64,000 nt of DNA, from NCBI RefSeq assembly GCF_006715145.1, contig NZ_VFMR01000001.1:1798001-1862000 (forward strand). The letters are read 5' to 3'. The stretch is from Microbacterium sp. SLBN-146. Lineage in GTDB: Bacteria; Actinomycetota; Actinomycetes; Actinomycetales; Microbacteriaceae. Made by a program: the position numbers and the translations under genes. The number at the start of each line of letters is the position of its first letter. Within the stretch, counting starts at the first letter, position 1. Shown one piece after another: positions 1-9,600 of this stretch. A model generated the notes under the pieces. The model searched no databases. It saw only the letters and a program-made list of their open reading frames with translations, and was not told where the DNA came from.

Positions 1-127
1 TGCGAAAGATGCGCGCCGCCGACGGGCCGATGATCGCGCTGATGCGTGCGTCCCAGACGTGGTGCAGCACCCGCTCAATCACCCCCGTCGGCGCACCGAG
101 TACCAGGAGATGAACCCCGCCGGTCAT
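1..127 (-). CDS. Partial CDS at left edge, unknown function (last visible gene of leftward operon)
   Basis: The reading frame is open from ATG at 127 to the edge of the window, so only about 42 N-terminal residues are visible. The ATG overlaps the TGA of the upstream gene (ATGA at 127-124), the same coupling used elsewhere in this operon; another in-frame ATG lies two codons upstream at 133. The visible residues begin MTGGVHLLVLGAPTGV and are followed by a hydrophobic stretch containing AIIGPSAA, which resembles the first beta-alpha unit of a nucleotide- or ligase-type fold. That is too little to name a family. Its position after two ATP-grasp-type genes suggests a role in the same tailoring step. 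Function unknown. Confidence 0.55.
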   Translation of the reverse strand, partial: MTGGVHLLVLGAPTGVIERVLHHVWDARISAIIGPSAARIFR

Positions 128-1101
128 CGCCATGACTCCGGTTCAGCCATCTGGGCGAAGTCCGCCCCTGCGAAGCGTGGAGGCAGATCGACGACCGGCA
201 CGAGATGCTGCGCCGCTGTCGCCGCGGCGGCCACGGCGCGTGCGGAGTCGGGCGCCGCGGAGAGGATGACGGCGACGGCATCCTCAGGCCCCCGATAGCA
301 CTGCACGGGATCCTGCGGCGAGCGCGGGCTCGTGATGTCGGTGACTCCCGCGACACCGTGAGCGGCGTCAACGTTCTCCACTCCCACCCAGCTGCCGTCC
401 ACATCGACACCGACGTAAGCGACGGCGACCACGCCGGCGCCGGAGGTATGTGTGGGTGCCGTCTGGGCGTCCACAAGCAGGTCCGTCATCCCGCCGTAGC
501 GCTCCGCCGCTGACACCAGAAGAGGATCGCTGGGCGTCCAGGCGCGCATGGCGCTGGCTCTCCACCCGTCGCGGTCGCGACGGAGGTCGATCGTCCCGAC
601 GAATCCGGGAGGGAGCGTGACGTCCCCCGGCAGAGCGAGAGAGCCGTTCGGCTCGACGACCTCGCCGAGCACGGGAGCGCCGGCTTCCGCGCGCAGGAGG
701 CGGGTGGCGGCGACCACCGTCGGCCTCCCGCTCGCCGAGACGATGATGCGCGCGCTCCGTTCGGCGCGGGAGTCGGCGGCGGGGAGGTGAGGGAGAGGGA
801 GGATGCCGCGAGCGGCGCGGATCGCCTCGGCGACGGCGCTCAATGCGCCATCGAAGCAGGCGACGGCGTCGATGCGCTCGGGGACGAGAGCGTCGATGAG
901 CCGGACGATGCGCTCGGCGTCGGCACCACGCGGGATCATCCCAGCGCGGTCGACCATGCTCGCGTGCGTGACGATCTGCGCAGCGTGCGCGATCAGGACC
1001 GTCGTGACGTCGGGCCGAGGATCTCCGCCCGCGTCCGGCGGAAGTGCTCCGAGGCAGAGCAGCACCGGTCGCTCGTCGACCGAAGCGGAGCGGTCAGTCA
1101 C
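124..1101 (-). CDS. Shortened ATP-grasp-like protein, probably catalytically degenerate
   Basis: The protein has 325 residues. I chose GTG 1101 because it overlaps the TGA of the upstream ATP-grasp gene (GTGA) and follows a G-rich Shine-Dalgarno-like run at five bases; GTG 1110 is the alternative. Residues about 50-90 (VRLIDALVPERIDAV and following) look like the N-terminal preATP-grasp domain. The C-terminal 120 residues resemble the last part of the neighbouring ATP-grasp protein. I cannot find the middle catalytic part: there is no Lys-bearing VIKP strand and no acidic metal-binding E-x-(N/Q) strand. It therefore looks like a paralogue of the preceding gene that has lost its ATP-binding core, perhaps acting as a partner subunit. 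No signal peptide or membrane segment is seen. Family assignment is inferred by eye. Confidence 0.6.
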   Translation of the reverse strand: MTDRSASVDERPVLLCLGALPPDAGGDPRPDVTTVLIAHAAQIVTHASMVDRAGMIPRGADAERIVRLIDALVPERIDAVACFDGALSAVAEAIRAARGILPLPHLPAADSRAERSARIIVSASGRPTVVAATRLLRAEAGAPVLGEVVEPNGSLALPGDVTLPPGFVGTIDLRRDRDGWRASAMRAWTPSDPLLVSAAERYGGMTDLLVDAQTAPTHTSGAGVVAVAYVGVDVDGSWVGVENVDAAHGVAGVTDITSPRSPQDPVQCYRGPEDAVAVILSAAPDSARAVAAAATAAQHLVPVVDLPPRFAGADFAQMAEPESWR

Positions 1102-2366
1102 GCCGACCACCCCCCGGATGTCGCCGTCGGCTCATGAGGTGTCGGCAGACACCGCGCGGATGCGTGCGACCGAAACGCGACCCCGGCGAAGGCATCGTGG
1201 GCGCGTCTTGTCGCCTGCCGCGAGTCGGAACCCACCGCGAGCACTCCGACCGGGATGTGCAGGAGCGAGCGAACCTCCGGTGCGGAGTACGGGGGCGACG
1301 CGATCTGAGAGACGAGACCGACGCCGGCGCTGCTCTCTGCCCGATCCGCGCCGACGACGGCCACGACGACTCCCGGCTGCTGCGGCCCTGCCCAGAGCAT
1401 CGAGGCCGCCTGGGCTCGAGGGTGTGCCTGCGGTGACTCGACGTCACGTCCGCACACGTGCGCTGCCCACAGCGCATAGACGTCGATCTCCGTGACGGCC
1501 AGGGTCAACTCGGCGTAGTCGCCGCCGGGACGCAACTGGACCTCGATGATGTGCGCGTCGTCCGCGGTGACGGCGAGCTCGACGTGACTCGGTCCGTCCC
1601 GCACGTCGAGCGCGTCGAGCGCGTCGTGAGCGAGTCGGATGGCGCGATGGGTCCAGTCGGCGGGCACCGGCGGGGTCGTCGCCGTCATCACGACGACGGG
1701 AGCCTCACGGGCGAAGGACTCGAATCCCACGATCGTCGCGGTGTGCGTTCCGGCGCGCGAGAAGCTGTCGACGGTCATGATCCGCCCGGACACCTGCTGC
1801 TCGACGAGCGCCTCTCCCGAGCGTGTGTCATCCGTCACCGAAACGGCGCGCGCCCACGCCTCGCCGATCGCCTGCGGACCAACGCCCGTCGTGACGCCGA
1901 TGCTCCCGCATCCCCGCCGCGGCTTGATCACGACGGGCCAGCCATGCGTCCGCCCGAACTCGTCGATCGTCGCGAGGCTGACCGCGGAGGAAGCGGCGAC
2001 ATCATCGACCCCGCGTTCTGCGAGCCGGCGCCGTTGCAGGAGCTTGTCGTTGACCGCGTCGGCGGTGGCAACGCTCGTTCCATCCAGTTCGAGCCGCTCG
2101 GCGATGCGCGCAGCGACAGGCAGCCACCGGTCGTTCGTCGCGACGACCCGGTCGATGGGCATCCACTCGTGCAGCTCGACGCACAACGACAGGACGCGGT
2201 CGAGGTCGAGGTCCTCGTCGACGACGAACAGGTGTGCGAACTCGTCGGGTCGCTCCGCGGCGCGCAGTTCGCTCGCCGACAGCACGACGCTCAGCTGAGC
2301 GAGTGGATCGATATCCCAGACGGCGGCCATGACCGGATTGGTGGGCCCACAGAAGAGGAGGTGCAT
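1098..2366 (-). CDS. ATP-grasp carboxylate-amine ligase-like enzyme
   Basis: The protein has 422 residues from ATG 2366, which has GAGG five bases upstream; the frame extends further up but without a ribosome site. It starts MHLLFCGPTNPVMAAVW, a preATP-grasp Rossmann strand. VVIKPRRGCGSIGV near residue 150 is the ATP-binding Lys strand, GEALVEQQVSGRIMTV is the adenine-binding linker, and HIIEVQLRPGGDY carries the metal-binding acidic strand (E-x-Q where most relatives have E-x-N). ATP-grasp ligases of this type activate a carboxylate as acyl phosphate and join it to an amine or thiol. The start lies seven bases after the ABC permease stop, so it is co-transcribed with the PKS arm and probably adds an amino acid or amine to the product. 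The substrate cannot be read from sequence. Confidence 0.8.
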   Translation of the reverse strand: MHLLFCGPTNPVMAAVWDIDPLAQLSVVLSASELRAAERPDEFAHLFVVDEDLDLDRVLSLCVELHEWMPIDRVVATNDRWLPVAARIAERLELDGTSVATADAVNDKLLQRRRLAERGVDDVAASSAVSLATIDEFGRTHGWPVVIKPRRGCGSIGVTTGVGPQAIGEAWARAVSVTDDTRSGEALVEQQVSGRIMTVDSFSRAGTHTATIVGFESFAREAPVVVMTATTPPVPADWTHRAIRLAHDALDALDVRDGPSHVELAVTADDAHIIEVQLRPGGDYAELTLAVTEIDVYALWAAHVCGRDVESPQAHPRAQAASMLWAGPQQPGVVVAVVGADRAESSAGVGLVSQIASPPYSAPEVRSLLHIPVGVLAVGSDSRQATRRAHDAFAGVAFRSHASARCLPTPHEPTATSGGWSA

Positions 2367-2373
2367 CGCGACC

Positions 2374-3201
2374 TCAGAACTGGGAGATCGTTCCGTGGCG
2401 ACGAATGACGCGCACGGCTCGCGAGAACAGGAACATCCCGACAATGAAGGCGAGCGCCGACTCGAGAAGGAAGAACGTCCACATCGTGGGCTCCGGGAAG
2501 ATCGTCCGCGAATCGATCAGCGCGTGTCTGAGCAGATCGAGCCCCCACGTCGTCGGCCACACGAGCGAGAAGGCGAAGAGCGGGCCCGGCAGTACGACGA
2601 CGGGAAAGGCGATTCCGGAGAAGATCGCGATGACATAGCCGAGGATGTCGAGCACGGCGTCTCCGCGGCGGATGAGGAGGATGAGCGCCGCGAGTGCCAG
2701 CGCGATGCCCGTCACGGCCACGAGCATCACGAGCGAGATGAGCAGTGCGACGGGAAGACCCTCCAGGCGGAACCGGGCCCCGAGGAGGAAGACGGCGAGC
2801 ACGAGCAGAAGGAGGCTCGCGAGTGTTGTGAGCGCGAAGCCCGCGAGCGCGGAGCCGAAGGTGAGCACGGTGGGCCGCACGCCGCCGGTCCACTGGATCT
2901 CGAGCGTTCCCGTCGCCCGGCCCGATTGCAGGTCGACGGCGACCGTCGTGATGACGCCGATGATCCAGGCGGAGACGGCCATACCGAGCATGAGCCAGCC
3001 TGGCAGGTCGTCCGTTCCGGCTGTCTGTTCGAGCCCGCTGGCGTTCCCGTTCACGAGGAAGGCCGCCCCGAGGAGAAGCGTCGGGAGGACCATCTGGTAG
3101 AGCGGCGTGAAGAGGACCGTGTTGGCCAACCCGAGCGGGTAGCGGATGGCCGTGCGGATGTTGCGGGAGAAGACGGCGAAGACGGCGATGAGCGAAGTCA
3201 A
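2374..3201 (-). CDS. ABC transporter permease, ABC-2 type (second subunit)
   Basis: The protein has 275 residues, starting at TTG 3201, whose last two bases are shared with the TGA of the upstream permease gene; AGGAAGG lies about eleven bases upstream. A longer frame runs upstream but is out of phase with the real upstream gene. About six hydrophobic segments are visible, for example around LANTVLFTPLYQMVLP, AVSAWIIGVITTVAV, LASLLLLVLAVFLLGA and ILGYVIAIFSGIAFPVVVLP, in the layout of ABC-2 export permeases. With the adjacent permease and the ATPase at 4054-5019 it would form a heterodimeric exporter. Its place inside the biosynthetic operon suggests it exports, or gives resistance to, the finished product. 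Confidence 0.85.
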   Translation of the reverse strand: MTSLIAVFAVFSRNIRTAIRYPLGLANTVLFTPLYQMVLPTLLLGAAFLVNGNASGLEQTAGTDDLPGWLMLGMAVSAWIIGVITTVAVDLQSGRATGTLEIQWTGGVRPTVLTFGSALAGFALTTLASLLLLVLAVFLLGARFRLEGLPVALLISLVMLVAVTGIALALAALILLIRRGDAVLDILGYVIAIFSGIAFPVVVLPGPLFAFSLVWPTTWGLDLLRHALIDSRTIFPEPTMWTFFLLESALAFIVGMFLFSRAVRVIRRHGTISQF

Positions 3202-4046
3202 TACTGGGACAGCCTTCCTGTCTTCTTCCCCCGCGCGACCGCGCGACGAAACGCGACGTCGGCCAGCGCCAGCAGGACGATCCCGATGAGGAGGAGATAC
3301 GCGATCCGCAGGACGACGTCGGTCAGCTCGACCCCGAGCACGGCGTGACGGAGCAGAAGAATCGTCTCTGTCGGCGGCATGGCGCTGGCGACAGCCTGCA
3401 GCCAGCCCGGAAGGATCGCCAGCGGATAGGTCACGCCGCACAGGATCGCGACGGAACCCTCGAGAAGCGACAACACGCCGCCTGAGTCGCGCGTCGTGAT
3501 GGTGACGGCGCTGAGGATCGCGCCGATGCCGATGAGAGCGGGGACCGAGGCAAGGAGGGTCGCGACGCCGCCGACGATCTGCGGCGCCCCGATGTCGACG
3601 CCGATCACGAACTTCAAGAGCAGGCCCACCATGAAGAAGACGATGGCGGCCGGGATCAGTTGCGCGATGCACGAGCCGACCAGCAGCGTCATGCGGGAAA
3701 CGGGGGACAGGAGGATGACCTCGAGCGACCCGCGCGCACGTTCTTCCTGCAGCGACGATGCCGGACCCCACAGGACGACGCTCACCCACATGTACACGGA
3801 CCATCCGATGTAGATGTACGCCGCGATCTCGGTCGTCCCGGCAGAGGCTTCGAAGGCGCCGATCGCGGCGGGGGAGGTGCCGGCGAATCCCGCCGCCTGC
3901 GCGACATAGGCCGCGGGGAGCGCGAGCGCCGATACGAGGACGGTGATGATGTTGGTCTTGTAGCGCCAGAAGGAGCGAATGTCGCGTGCGACGACCGCGC
4001 CGAGCACCGACGTCTCGCGGGCGACGCTCTCGGTGAGGGTCGTCAT
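3198..4046 (-). CDS. ABC transporter permease, ABC-2 type (first subunit)
   Basis: The protein has 282 residues from ATG 4046, seven bases after the ATPase stop codon. It begins with a short cytoplasmic N-terminus followed by a hydrophobic segment near residue 35 (TVLVSALALPAAYVAQ) and about five more, including YIYIGWSVYMWVSVVLWG and LIPAAIVFFMVGLLLKF. EERARGSLEVILLSPVSR in the middle is the conserved cytoplasmic loop typical of ABC-2 exporters of drugs, lantibiotics and polysaccharides. It shares its stop with the start of the second permease, so the two are translationally coupled. The likely role is product export or self-protection together with the genes at 2374 and 4054. Confidence 0.88.
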   Translation of the reverse strand: MTTLTESVARETSVLGAVVARDIRSFWRYKTNIITVLVSALALPAAYVAQAAGFAGTSPAAIGAFEASAGTTEIAAYIYIGWSVYMWVSVVLWGPASSLQEERARGSLEVILLSPVSRMTLLVGSCIAQLIPAAIVFFMVGLLLKFVIGVDIGAPQIVGGVATLLASVPALIGIGAILSAVTITTRDSGGVLSLLEGSVAILCGVTYPLAILPGWLQAVASAMPPTETILLLRHAVLGVELTDVVLRIAYLLLIGIVLLALADVAFRRAVARGKKTGRLSQY

Positions 4047-4053
4047 ATGGTCC

Positions 4054-5019
4054 TCACTTCTCGGTGAGGTCGAGGAAGGCGCGGCGGAGGGTGACGGGAG
4101 ACACGGTCAGGCCGCGCAGATCGAGGCCCGCGGCGATCATCGCCTGGGTGAACGCGGGGATGAAGTGCTCGTCGATCGAGCCCGTGAGCGTCACGTGCAG
4201 CTGCGTGTCCGTCACCTCCTCAGCGACGACAGCCACGGGAGCAGGACTGGCCGCGGCAGCGCGCGCGGCCGTCTCGGCATGCGCCTGCGCGAACGAGCAC
4301 TCGATCGTGTGCGAGGCGCCGACCGCTGCTGTCAGCGCCCGCGGCGAGCCCGTCGCACGCAGAACCCCGTGATCGATGACGACGACGTCGTCGGCGATGA
4401 GTTCGGCCTCTTCGATGTGGTGCGTCGTGATGAGCACCGCATGGCCGTGATCGCGCAGGGACAGGATAAGTTCCTGCAGCGATGCTGTCACGTGGGGATC
4501 GAGTCCCGCCGTCGGCTCATCCATGATGAGCAGCGGCGGCGAACCGAGAAGGGCTCGTGCGATGACGAGGCGCTGCCGCATCCCCGTCGAGTAGGTCTCG
4601 ACATAGTCGTCGGCACGCGATGTGAGATCGATCGCGTCGAGCACTCTGTCGATCTCATCCCGCTTCGCCTGCCCGCGCAGCCCCTTGAGGGCGCTGAAGA
4701 ATGCCAGGTTCTGGCGACCCGTCAGCTTCCAGTAGACGCTGCGCTCCCCGCCGAGCACGACGCCGATGCGCCGACGGGCGGCCGCTTCGTCCGCCGCGGT
4801 GTCCACGCCCGCCACCTCGATCCGTCCCTCCGTCGGCGTGATCAGTGTCGAGATCATGCGAACGAGGGTGGACTTGCCCGCCCCATTCCGACCGAGGAGC
4901 GCTGTGACGGAGCGTTCGGGCACCGAGAAGGAGACGTCGCGGACCGCCCAGATCCCGTCTTTCGAGCCCGGATACCTCTTGCCCGCACCTTCCAGGCGCA
5001 GAGCCACGCCGTCATGCAT
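4054..5019 (-). CDS. ABC transporter ATP-binding protein (exporter/resistance type)
   Basis: The protein has 321 residues from ATG 5019, which overlaps the thioesterase stop (ATGCATGA). Walker A is LLGRNGAGKST, the signature is the YSTGMRQRL variant of LSGGQ, Walker B is LLIMDEPTAGLD and the switch His is in ITTHH. These place it in the DrrA/CcmA-like branch, which energises ABC-2 permeases. A C-terminal domain of about 90 residues rich in Ala follows the nucleotide-binding domain, as in drug exporters. The two permeases follow immediately downstream. The protein probably powers export of the hybrid lipopeptide; this is inferred from context. Confidence 0.92.
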   Translation of the reverse strand: MHDGVALRLEGAGKRYPGSKDGIWAVRDVSFSVPERSVTALLGRNGAGKSTLVRMISTLITPTEGRIEVAGVDTAADEAAARRRIGVVLGGERSVYWKLTGRQNLAFFSALKGLRGQAKRDEIDRVLDAIDLTSRADDYVETYSTGMRQRLVIARALLGSPPLLIMDEPTAGLDPHVTASLQELILSLRDHGHAVLITTHHIEEAELIADDVVVIDHGVLRATGSPRALTAAVGASHTIECSFAQAHAETAARAAAASPAPVAVVAEEVTDTQLHVTLTGSIDEHFIPAFTQAMIAAGLDLRGLTVSPVTLRRAFLDLTEK

Positions 5020-5746
5020 GCGCAATCCTCTCCCGCGTTCGTTCGATGCCATCGTTTTCGCCGAGGGATGAGTCCAGAACCTCCAGCACCTCGGCGGTCG
5101 CCGCGTCGGTGAGGAAGTGCCCGGCCTCGACGACGACGATATCCACGGCGCCGTCGGTTTCGTGCCGCCACGCGTGGAGAATCTCCACCGGCACGCTCGC
5201 GTCATGGGCCCCGCCGACCACGAGGAGTGGGCAGGTCAGCCGCACCGTGGACGGTGCGGCAGTCTCGACGAGGCGCAGATCCGCGCGGAGGGTCGCGAGC
5301 ACGAGCGCCATGAATTCGCGATCCGCGAAGGCGGGCTCCGGGATGCCGCCCCAGTTGCGCAGCTTCCCCGTCAGCACCATGTCGCCGTGGCGGTGGAGCG
5401 GACTGAGGGGATCCGGCACCGACGGCGGACGCGAACCCGAGACGATGATGCGGCGCGGAGCAGGGAGTCCTCGGGCAACGGCGCCGCGGGCGACCGCGAG
5501 TGCGATCGAACCGCCGAGGCTGAAGCCGAACAGGCTGTAGCGCCCCGCGGCGACCTCGGGTCCGTAGGCGTCCAGGACGTCGGCGACGAACGCCTCCAGC
5601 GAAGTCGCGAACGGCTCCGCGTGCCGACTCTCCCGGCCGGGGAGGACGATGGGATGCACGACGCTGCCGCCGACCCGCCGGGGCCACGAGCGGAACGCGG
5701 CGCCCCCTCCGCCCGCGTGCGCGAAACAGAGCAGGACGTCATCCAT
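5012..5746 (-). CDS. Type II thioesterase of the PKS/NRPS locus
   Basis: The protein is 244 residues long, usual for stand-alone (type II) thioesterases. FAHAGGGGAAFRSWP at the N-terminus is the family hallmark. The nucleophile Ser76 lies in GFSLGG, the acid is probably in HDASVPVE, and His210 is in AGHFL. Such enzymes release wrong or stalled acyl groups from carrier proteins; some also release products. ATG 5746 overlaps the stop of the monooxygenase gene, and its own stop overlaps the ABC ATPase start. The NRPS and both PKSs lack a C-terminal release domain, so this enzyme could also take part in release, although attachment of the acyl chain to the peptide could serve that role. Confidence 0.9.
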   Translation of the reverse strand: MDDVLLCFAHAGGGGAAFRSWPRRVGGSVVHPIVLPGRESRHAEPFATSLEAFVADVLDAYGPEVAAGRYSLFGFSLGGSIALAVARGAVARGLPAPRRIIVSGSRPPSVPDPLSPLHRHGDMVLTGKLRNWGGIPEPAFADREFMALVLATLRADLRLVETAAPSTVRLTCPLLVVGGAHDASVPVEILHAWRHETDGAVDIVVVEAGHFLTDAATAEVLEVLDSSLGENDGIERTRERIAHA

Positions 5747-6686
5747 AGAGCGCCTCCACCGTCGACTCGAACGCTGCGATGTCGGCATCCATGACACCCG
5801 GAACCGGAGTGCACCCGAGCTCGCGGTACTCAGCGAGTCGCTCTCGGACGAGTTCACGGGAGCCGATCGCGCCGATCTCCCTCGCACCGAAGGCGCCAGT
5901 GTCCTCTCCCCTCGCCTGCGCGGCGATGAGTCGTCCGTAGACCGGTACCTCGGCGTAGCTGGCCGCGTAGGACTGGAATCGTTCGGTGTGCCGTGCGATG
6001 TCCGGTCCGCTGTAGCAGGGGACGACGACCGTGACGGGGAAGGACGCGGGATCCCGGCCGAATTCCTCACAGGCGTCGAGGACGAACGGCATGACGATGT
6101 CGCGGACGTAGGCGGGCGAGGCGAGATACACGATCGCGCCCTGGGCGATCTCGACGGCCAGGCGCAGCATGCGAGGGCGCATCGCGCCCATATGAAGGGG
6201 AACGGGAGCGAACGGTGCGTCGTGGGCGAAGGTGCCGCGTGCGATGCCGGAGTCGGCGTGGGTGGATCCGTGCGCAAGTGCGTCGGCCAGCGGTGTGACC
6301 GCCTCGCGCATGAGGTCGACCGTGGGCGTGTGGTCGTATCCGAGCAGCGTGCCGTTGACGAGGCTGTGGCTCGCGCCGACGCCGAGAACGAATCGGCCGT
6401 CGAAGATCTCGGAGATCGTGAGCGCGGCGCGCGCGAGGACGGAGGGGTGCCGCTCCCGGATCGGCACGACCGCCGTCCCGACGCTCCAGTGCGGATCGAG
6501 TCCGAGGGCGAAGGTCGCGACCGTGAGCAGATCGCGCTGGCCGATCTGCTGATCGAACCACACCTGGGACACACCGGCGTCTCGGGCGATGCGCAGCCGG
6601 GTCTCGACGTCGGACCACCGCGGGTAGACGGCCGGCATCGAGAGCGGAGCCGCGCCCGGCGAGGGGGCGGAAGGGGCGCCGCTCAC
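5739..6686 (-). CDS. Luciferase-like (LLM class) flavin-dependent monooxygenase
   Basis: The protein has 315 residues. The start ATG 6686 overlaps the PKS stop (ATGA). YPRWSDVETRLRIARDAGVSQVW and the later FVLGVGASHSL and LHMGAMRPRMLRLAVEIA segments are typical of F420- or FMNH2-dependent bacterial luciferase-fold oxidoreductases. The family carries out oxidations on small molecules or carrier-bound intermediates. In this operon it is directly coupled to the PKS, so the likely substrate is the polyketide or acyl chain, for example hydroxylation or oxidative deamination. Cofactor choice (FMN or F420) cannot be decided by eye. Confidence 0.82.
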   Translation of the reverse strand: MSGAPSAPSPGAAPLSMPAVYPRWSDVETRLRIARDAGVSQVWFDQQIGQRDLLTVATFALGLDPHWSVGTAVVPIRERHPSVLARAALTISEIFDGRFVLGVGASHSLVNGTLLGYDHTPTVDLMREAVTPLADALAHGSTHADSGIARGTFAHDAPFAPVPLHMGAMRPRMLRLAVEIAQGAIVYLASPAYVRDIVMPFVLDACEEFGRDPASFPVTVVVPCYSGPDIARHTERFQSYAASYAEVPVYGRLIAAQARGEDTGAFGAREIGAIGSRELVRERLAEYRELGCTPVPGVMDADIAAFESTVEALYG

Positions 6687-9600
6687 CGGGCGTCCGCCAG
6701 GCTCAACGCCGAGCTGAGCGCCCGCACCGTCGGGAACTCGAAGATGTGCGCGATCGGCACCGAGACCTCGAGGCGTGCGCGCATCCGGGAGGCGAGCTGG
6801 ACCGCGACGAGGGAGTTGCCCCCAATATCGAAGAAGTCGTCGTCGATGCCGACCTGTGCCGACCCGAGCGCATCACCCCAGATCGCGCACAACTCGCGCT
6901 CCACGGTCGTGCGCGGCGCGACATACTCCGTGTCGGTCAGACGCTCGCTGCTCGCCGCGCCGAGGTTCTCTTCGCCGAGGGCATCCTCGAGCAGCGTCGT
7001 GGTGAATCCTTCCGACCACGCCATCATCTCGACGATGCCTTCGGGGCACACGAGGACGTGCGGGGCGGCACCCCACTGGATGATCCGGGCGAGTGCCGCG
7101 ATGCCGAAGGCGGGAGTGATGCTCGCGCCCGTCGTCGTCGTGGCCGTGTCGAGCTCGTTCGCGAGGCCATCGAAGGAGGCGACGAGCTCTCCGCGCACGG
7201 CCTTGCGGGTCGTGAACCTCTCGACCGAGACGAGCAGCCTCCCCGAGGCGTCGTAGATGTCGACATCGACCGTGACGACGTCGCCGTCGACATCGTCCAG
7301 ATGCCGGATGTGGGAGTAGATGACCGGCTCCAGCGGCGCGTGGACGGTGATCCTGTCGAACCCGAGCGGCAGGTGGCTGTCTCCGCGGGCGAGGATGAGC
7401 GGGCGTACCTGCGCGTCGGCGACGGCGAGATCCAAGAGCGAGGGATGGATCACGAACTGCGCGCACTCGCTCCAGTACTCCTGGGCCAGCGAGATGCGGG
7501 CGAGTTCCTCCTTCTCACCGACGAGGGTGCTCTCGATGCGCCTCCAGTGGGCGCCGAGGTCGACGAGCGTCCCCGGCGCAAGGAGCTCGTCGTCGCCGAT
7601 CGCACCGCGATCGCATCGCTGTGCGATCGCGTCCAGATCGATCGTGACGGGCACCGACGGCACCGCGACGGGGACGGCTCGGCACACGAGGGCGGTTTGG
7701 CGATCCGCCCCGTCCCTCACGACATCGACCGTGCATTCCCAGCCCTCCGAGCCCTTGACCGCGCGGGTGACCAGCATCGTCTCTCCCACGACGGTGACCG
7801 GCAGGAGGTAGACCACGTCGCGCAGCTCGACCTCGCCGTCGTGTGCGAGCGCGGCGCGGACGGCCTCGACGATCGCGGCGCCGACGAGGACTTCACGACC
7901 GTCGATGCGGTGCTCGGCGTGCGTCCAGTGACCGCCGGGTGCGAGGTCGGTCTCGTACTCGACGATGTCATCGCTCAGCTGCACCCAGCGTGACAACAGG
8001 GGATGCTCGACGCTGCGCCCCGCTCCCGTCCGCTGCAGAGCGCGATACGCCTCGGGCGCGTTGGTCTGGTTGTCGACGACCATCCCCACCTCTGACCATC
8101 CGCTCCATCCGATCGAGATGATGCGGGTCGCGCCCGTCGCGTGAGTGCGGGCGAAGGCGTCCATGTAGGCGTTGGCCGAGCAGTAGTCCACCATCCCGAA
8201 CGTGCCGTTGATCGCGGTCGAGGATGAGAAGAGGACGAACATCTCAGCGACCCCGTTATATGCCTCCCACAGGGCATTGGTCGCGAGCACCTTCGGACGC
8301 AGGACGCGCTCGGCCTCGTCCGCCGTGCGCACCGCGAGCATGCCGCCGCCGGCGACTCCCGCGCAGTGGAAGACGGCTGTGGGTTCGGGATGCCTTCTGC
8401 GCAGTGCCGCGATGGTGTGCTCGTCGGCGATGTCACCGAGGATGATGTCGACCACCGAGCCCGCGGACTCCAGAGCGAGTACCGCCTCGAGACGGTCGCG
8501 GACAGCCGCAGGCGTGTCGGGATCGTCCAGCAGCAGGCCCCACTGTTCTCGCTCGGGCAGGGGAGTCCGCGCGACGAGGACGATGGTGGCGCGGACGCTG
8601 CGGGCGATCCAGTCCGCCACTGTGCGGCCGATGCCGCCGAACCCGCCCGTGATGAGGTAGACGCCCCCCTCGCGCAGGGGCGCCGTCGCCGTCTCGGGGT
8701 CGTCGGGAAGCCCGAACGGAACGTGCTCGCACTCCCACCTCCGCCCGCCACGGAGGCGGACCGGGTGGCTGCTCTGCGGCGCCGCCGACTCTCGGAGGAT
8801 CGCCACGCCCGACGCGCGACCGTCCGTGTCGACGATCTGCGACGTGACGCCGGCCAGCTCGCGCTGCGCGAGCAGCGTCGGGCCGATCGCGAGCGCCATC
8901 GACGGATCTCCGTCCGGGCCGTCCGCCCAGAGGTTCGCTGTCACGGTCGTCACGTGGACCGACGTCCCGTCGCGGCGCGACTCGAGTGCCTGAGAAAGGG
9001 CGTGTGCGATGTGGAACGGCGCAGTGAATCGGTCGTGCTCGGTCCGCCCGGCCACGACGTGGACGATCCGCAGCGTTCCGCTGCCGGTCGAGGCCTCCGC
9101 GACCGCGCTCGACAGCTCGCTGCGCACCGCGCGTTGTGCCGCCGCCAGGTCCGTCCAGTCGTCGTGACCGACCACGCGGTCGGTCACGACGGCCCCGGCC
9201 GATGAGAGGGCCTGCACCATCTCGGCGGACAGTGCGCTCTCCTCGTCGGCGACGATGAGCCATCGCGACCCGGAGAGCTCGGCCCGATCGACCCGGGGTG
9301 CCGTCTCGCGCCAGGTGACGAGGCCGAGAGCGCCGTCATCGAGGGAGTGAGCGGCTTCGGGCCGCGCGTCCGCGACGGTCTTCCAGTCGCGATCGGGGTC
9401 CACCCAGTACCGCGTGCGCGCGAACGGGTACCCGGGAAGGTGGATCTTCGGGGGCAGCGAGCTCCACAGGCGGCGCCAGTCGACGTCGGCGCCGCCGACC
9501 CACATCCGCGACGGTGCCGCCGCGGCATCCTGAGCCGTGTCGTTCTTGCGGAAGGGTGCTGCCTCGGTCGCGTCGGGGCTGATCGCCGCGACGAACCTGC

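Noticed and set aside
2329-3348. Plus-strand frame of 339 codons over the ABC permeases
   Set aside because: Charged shadow sequence opposite clear membrane proteins that overlap correctly with their neighbours.
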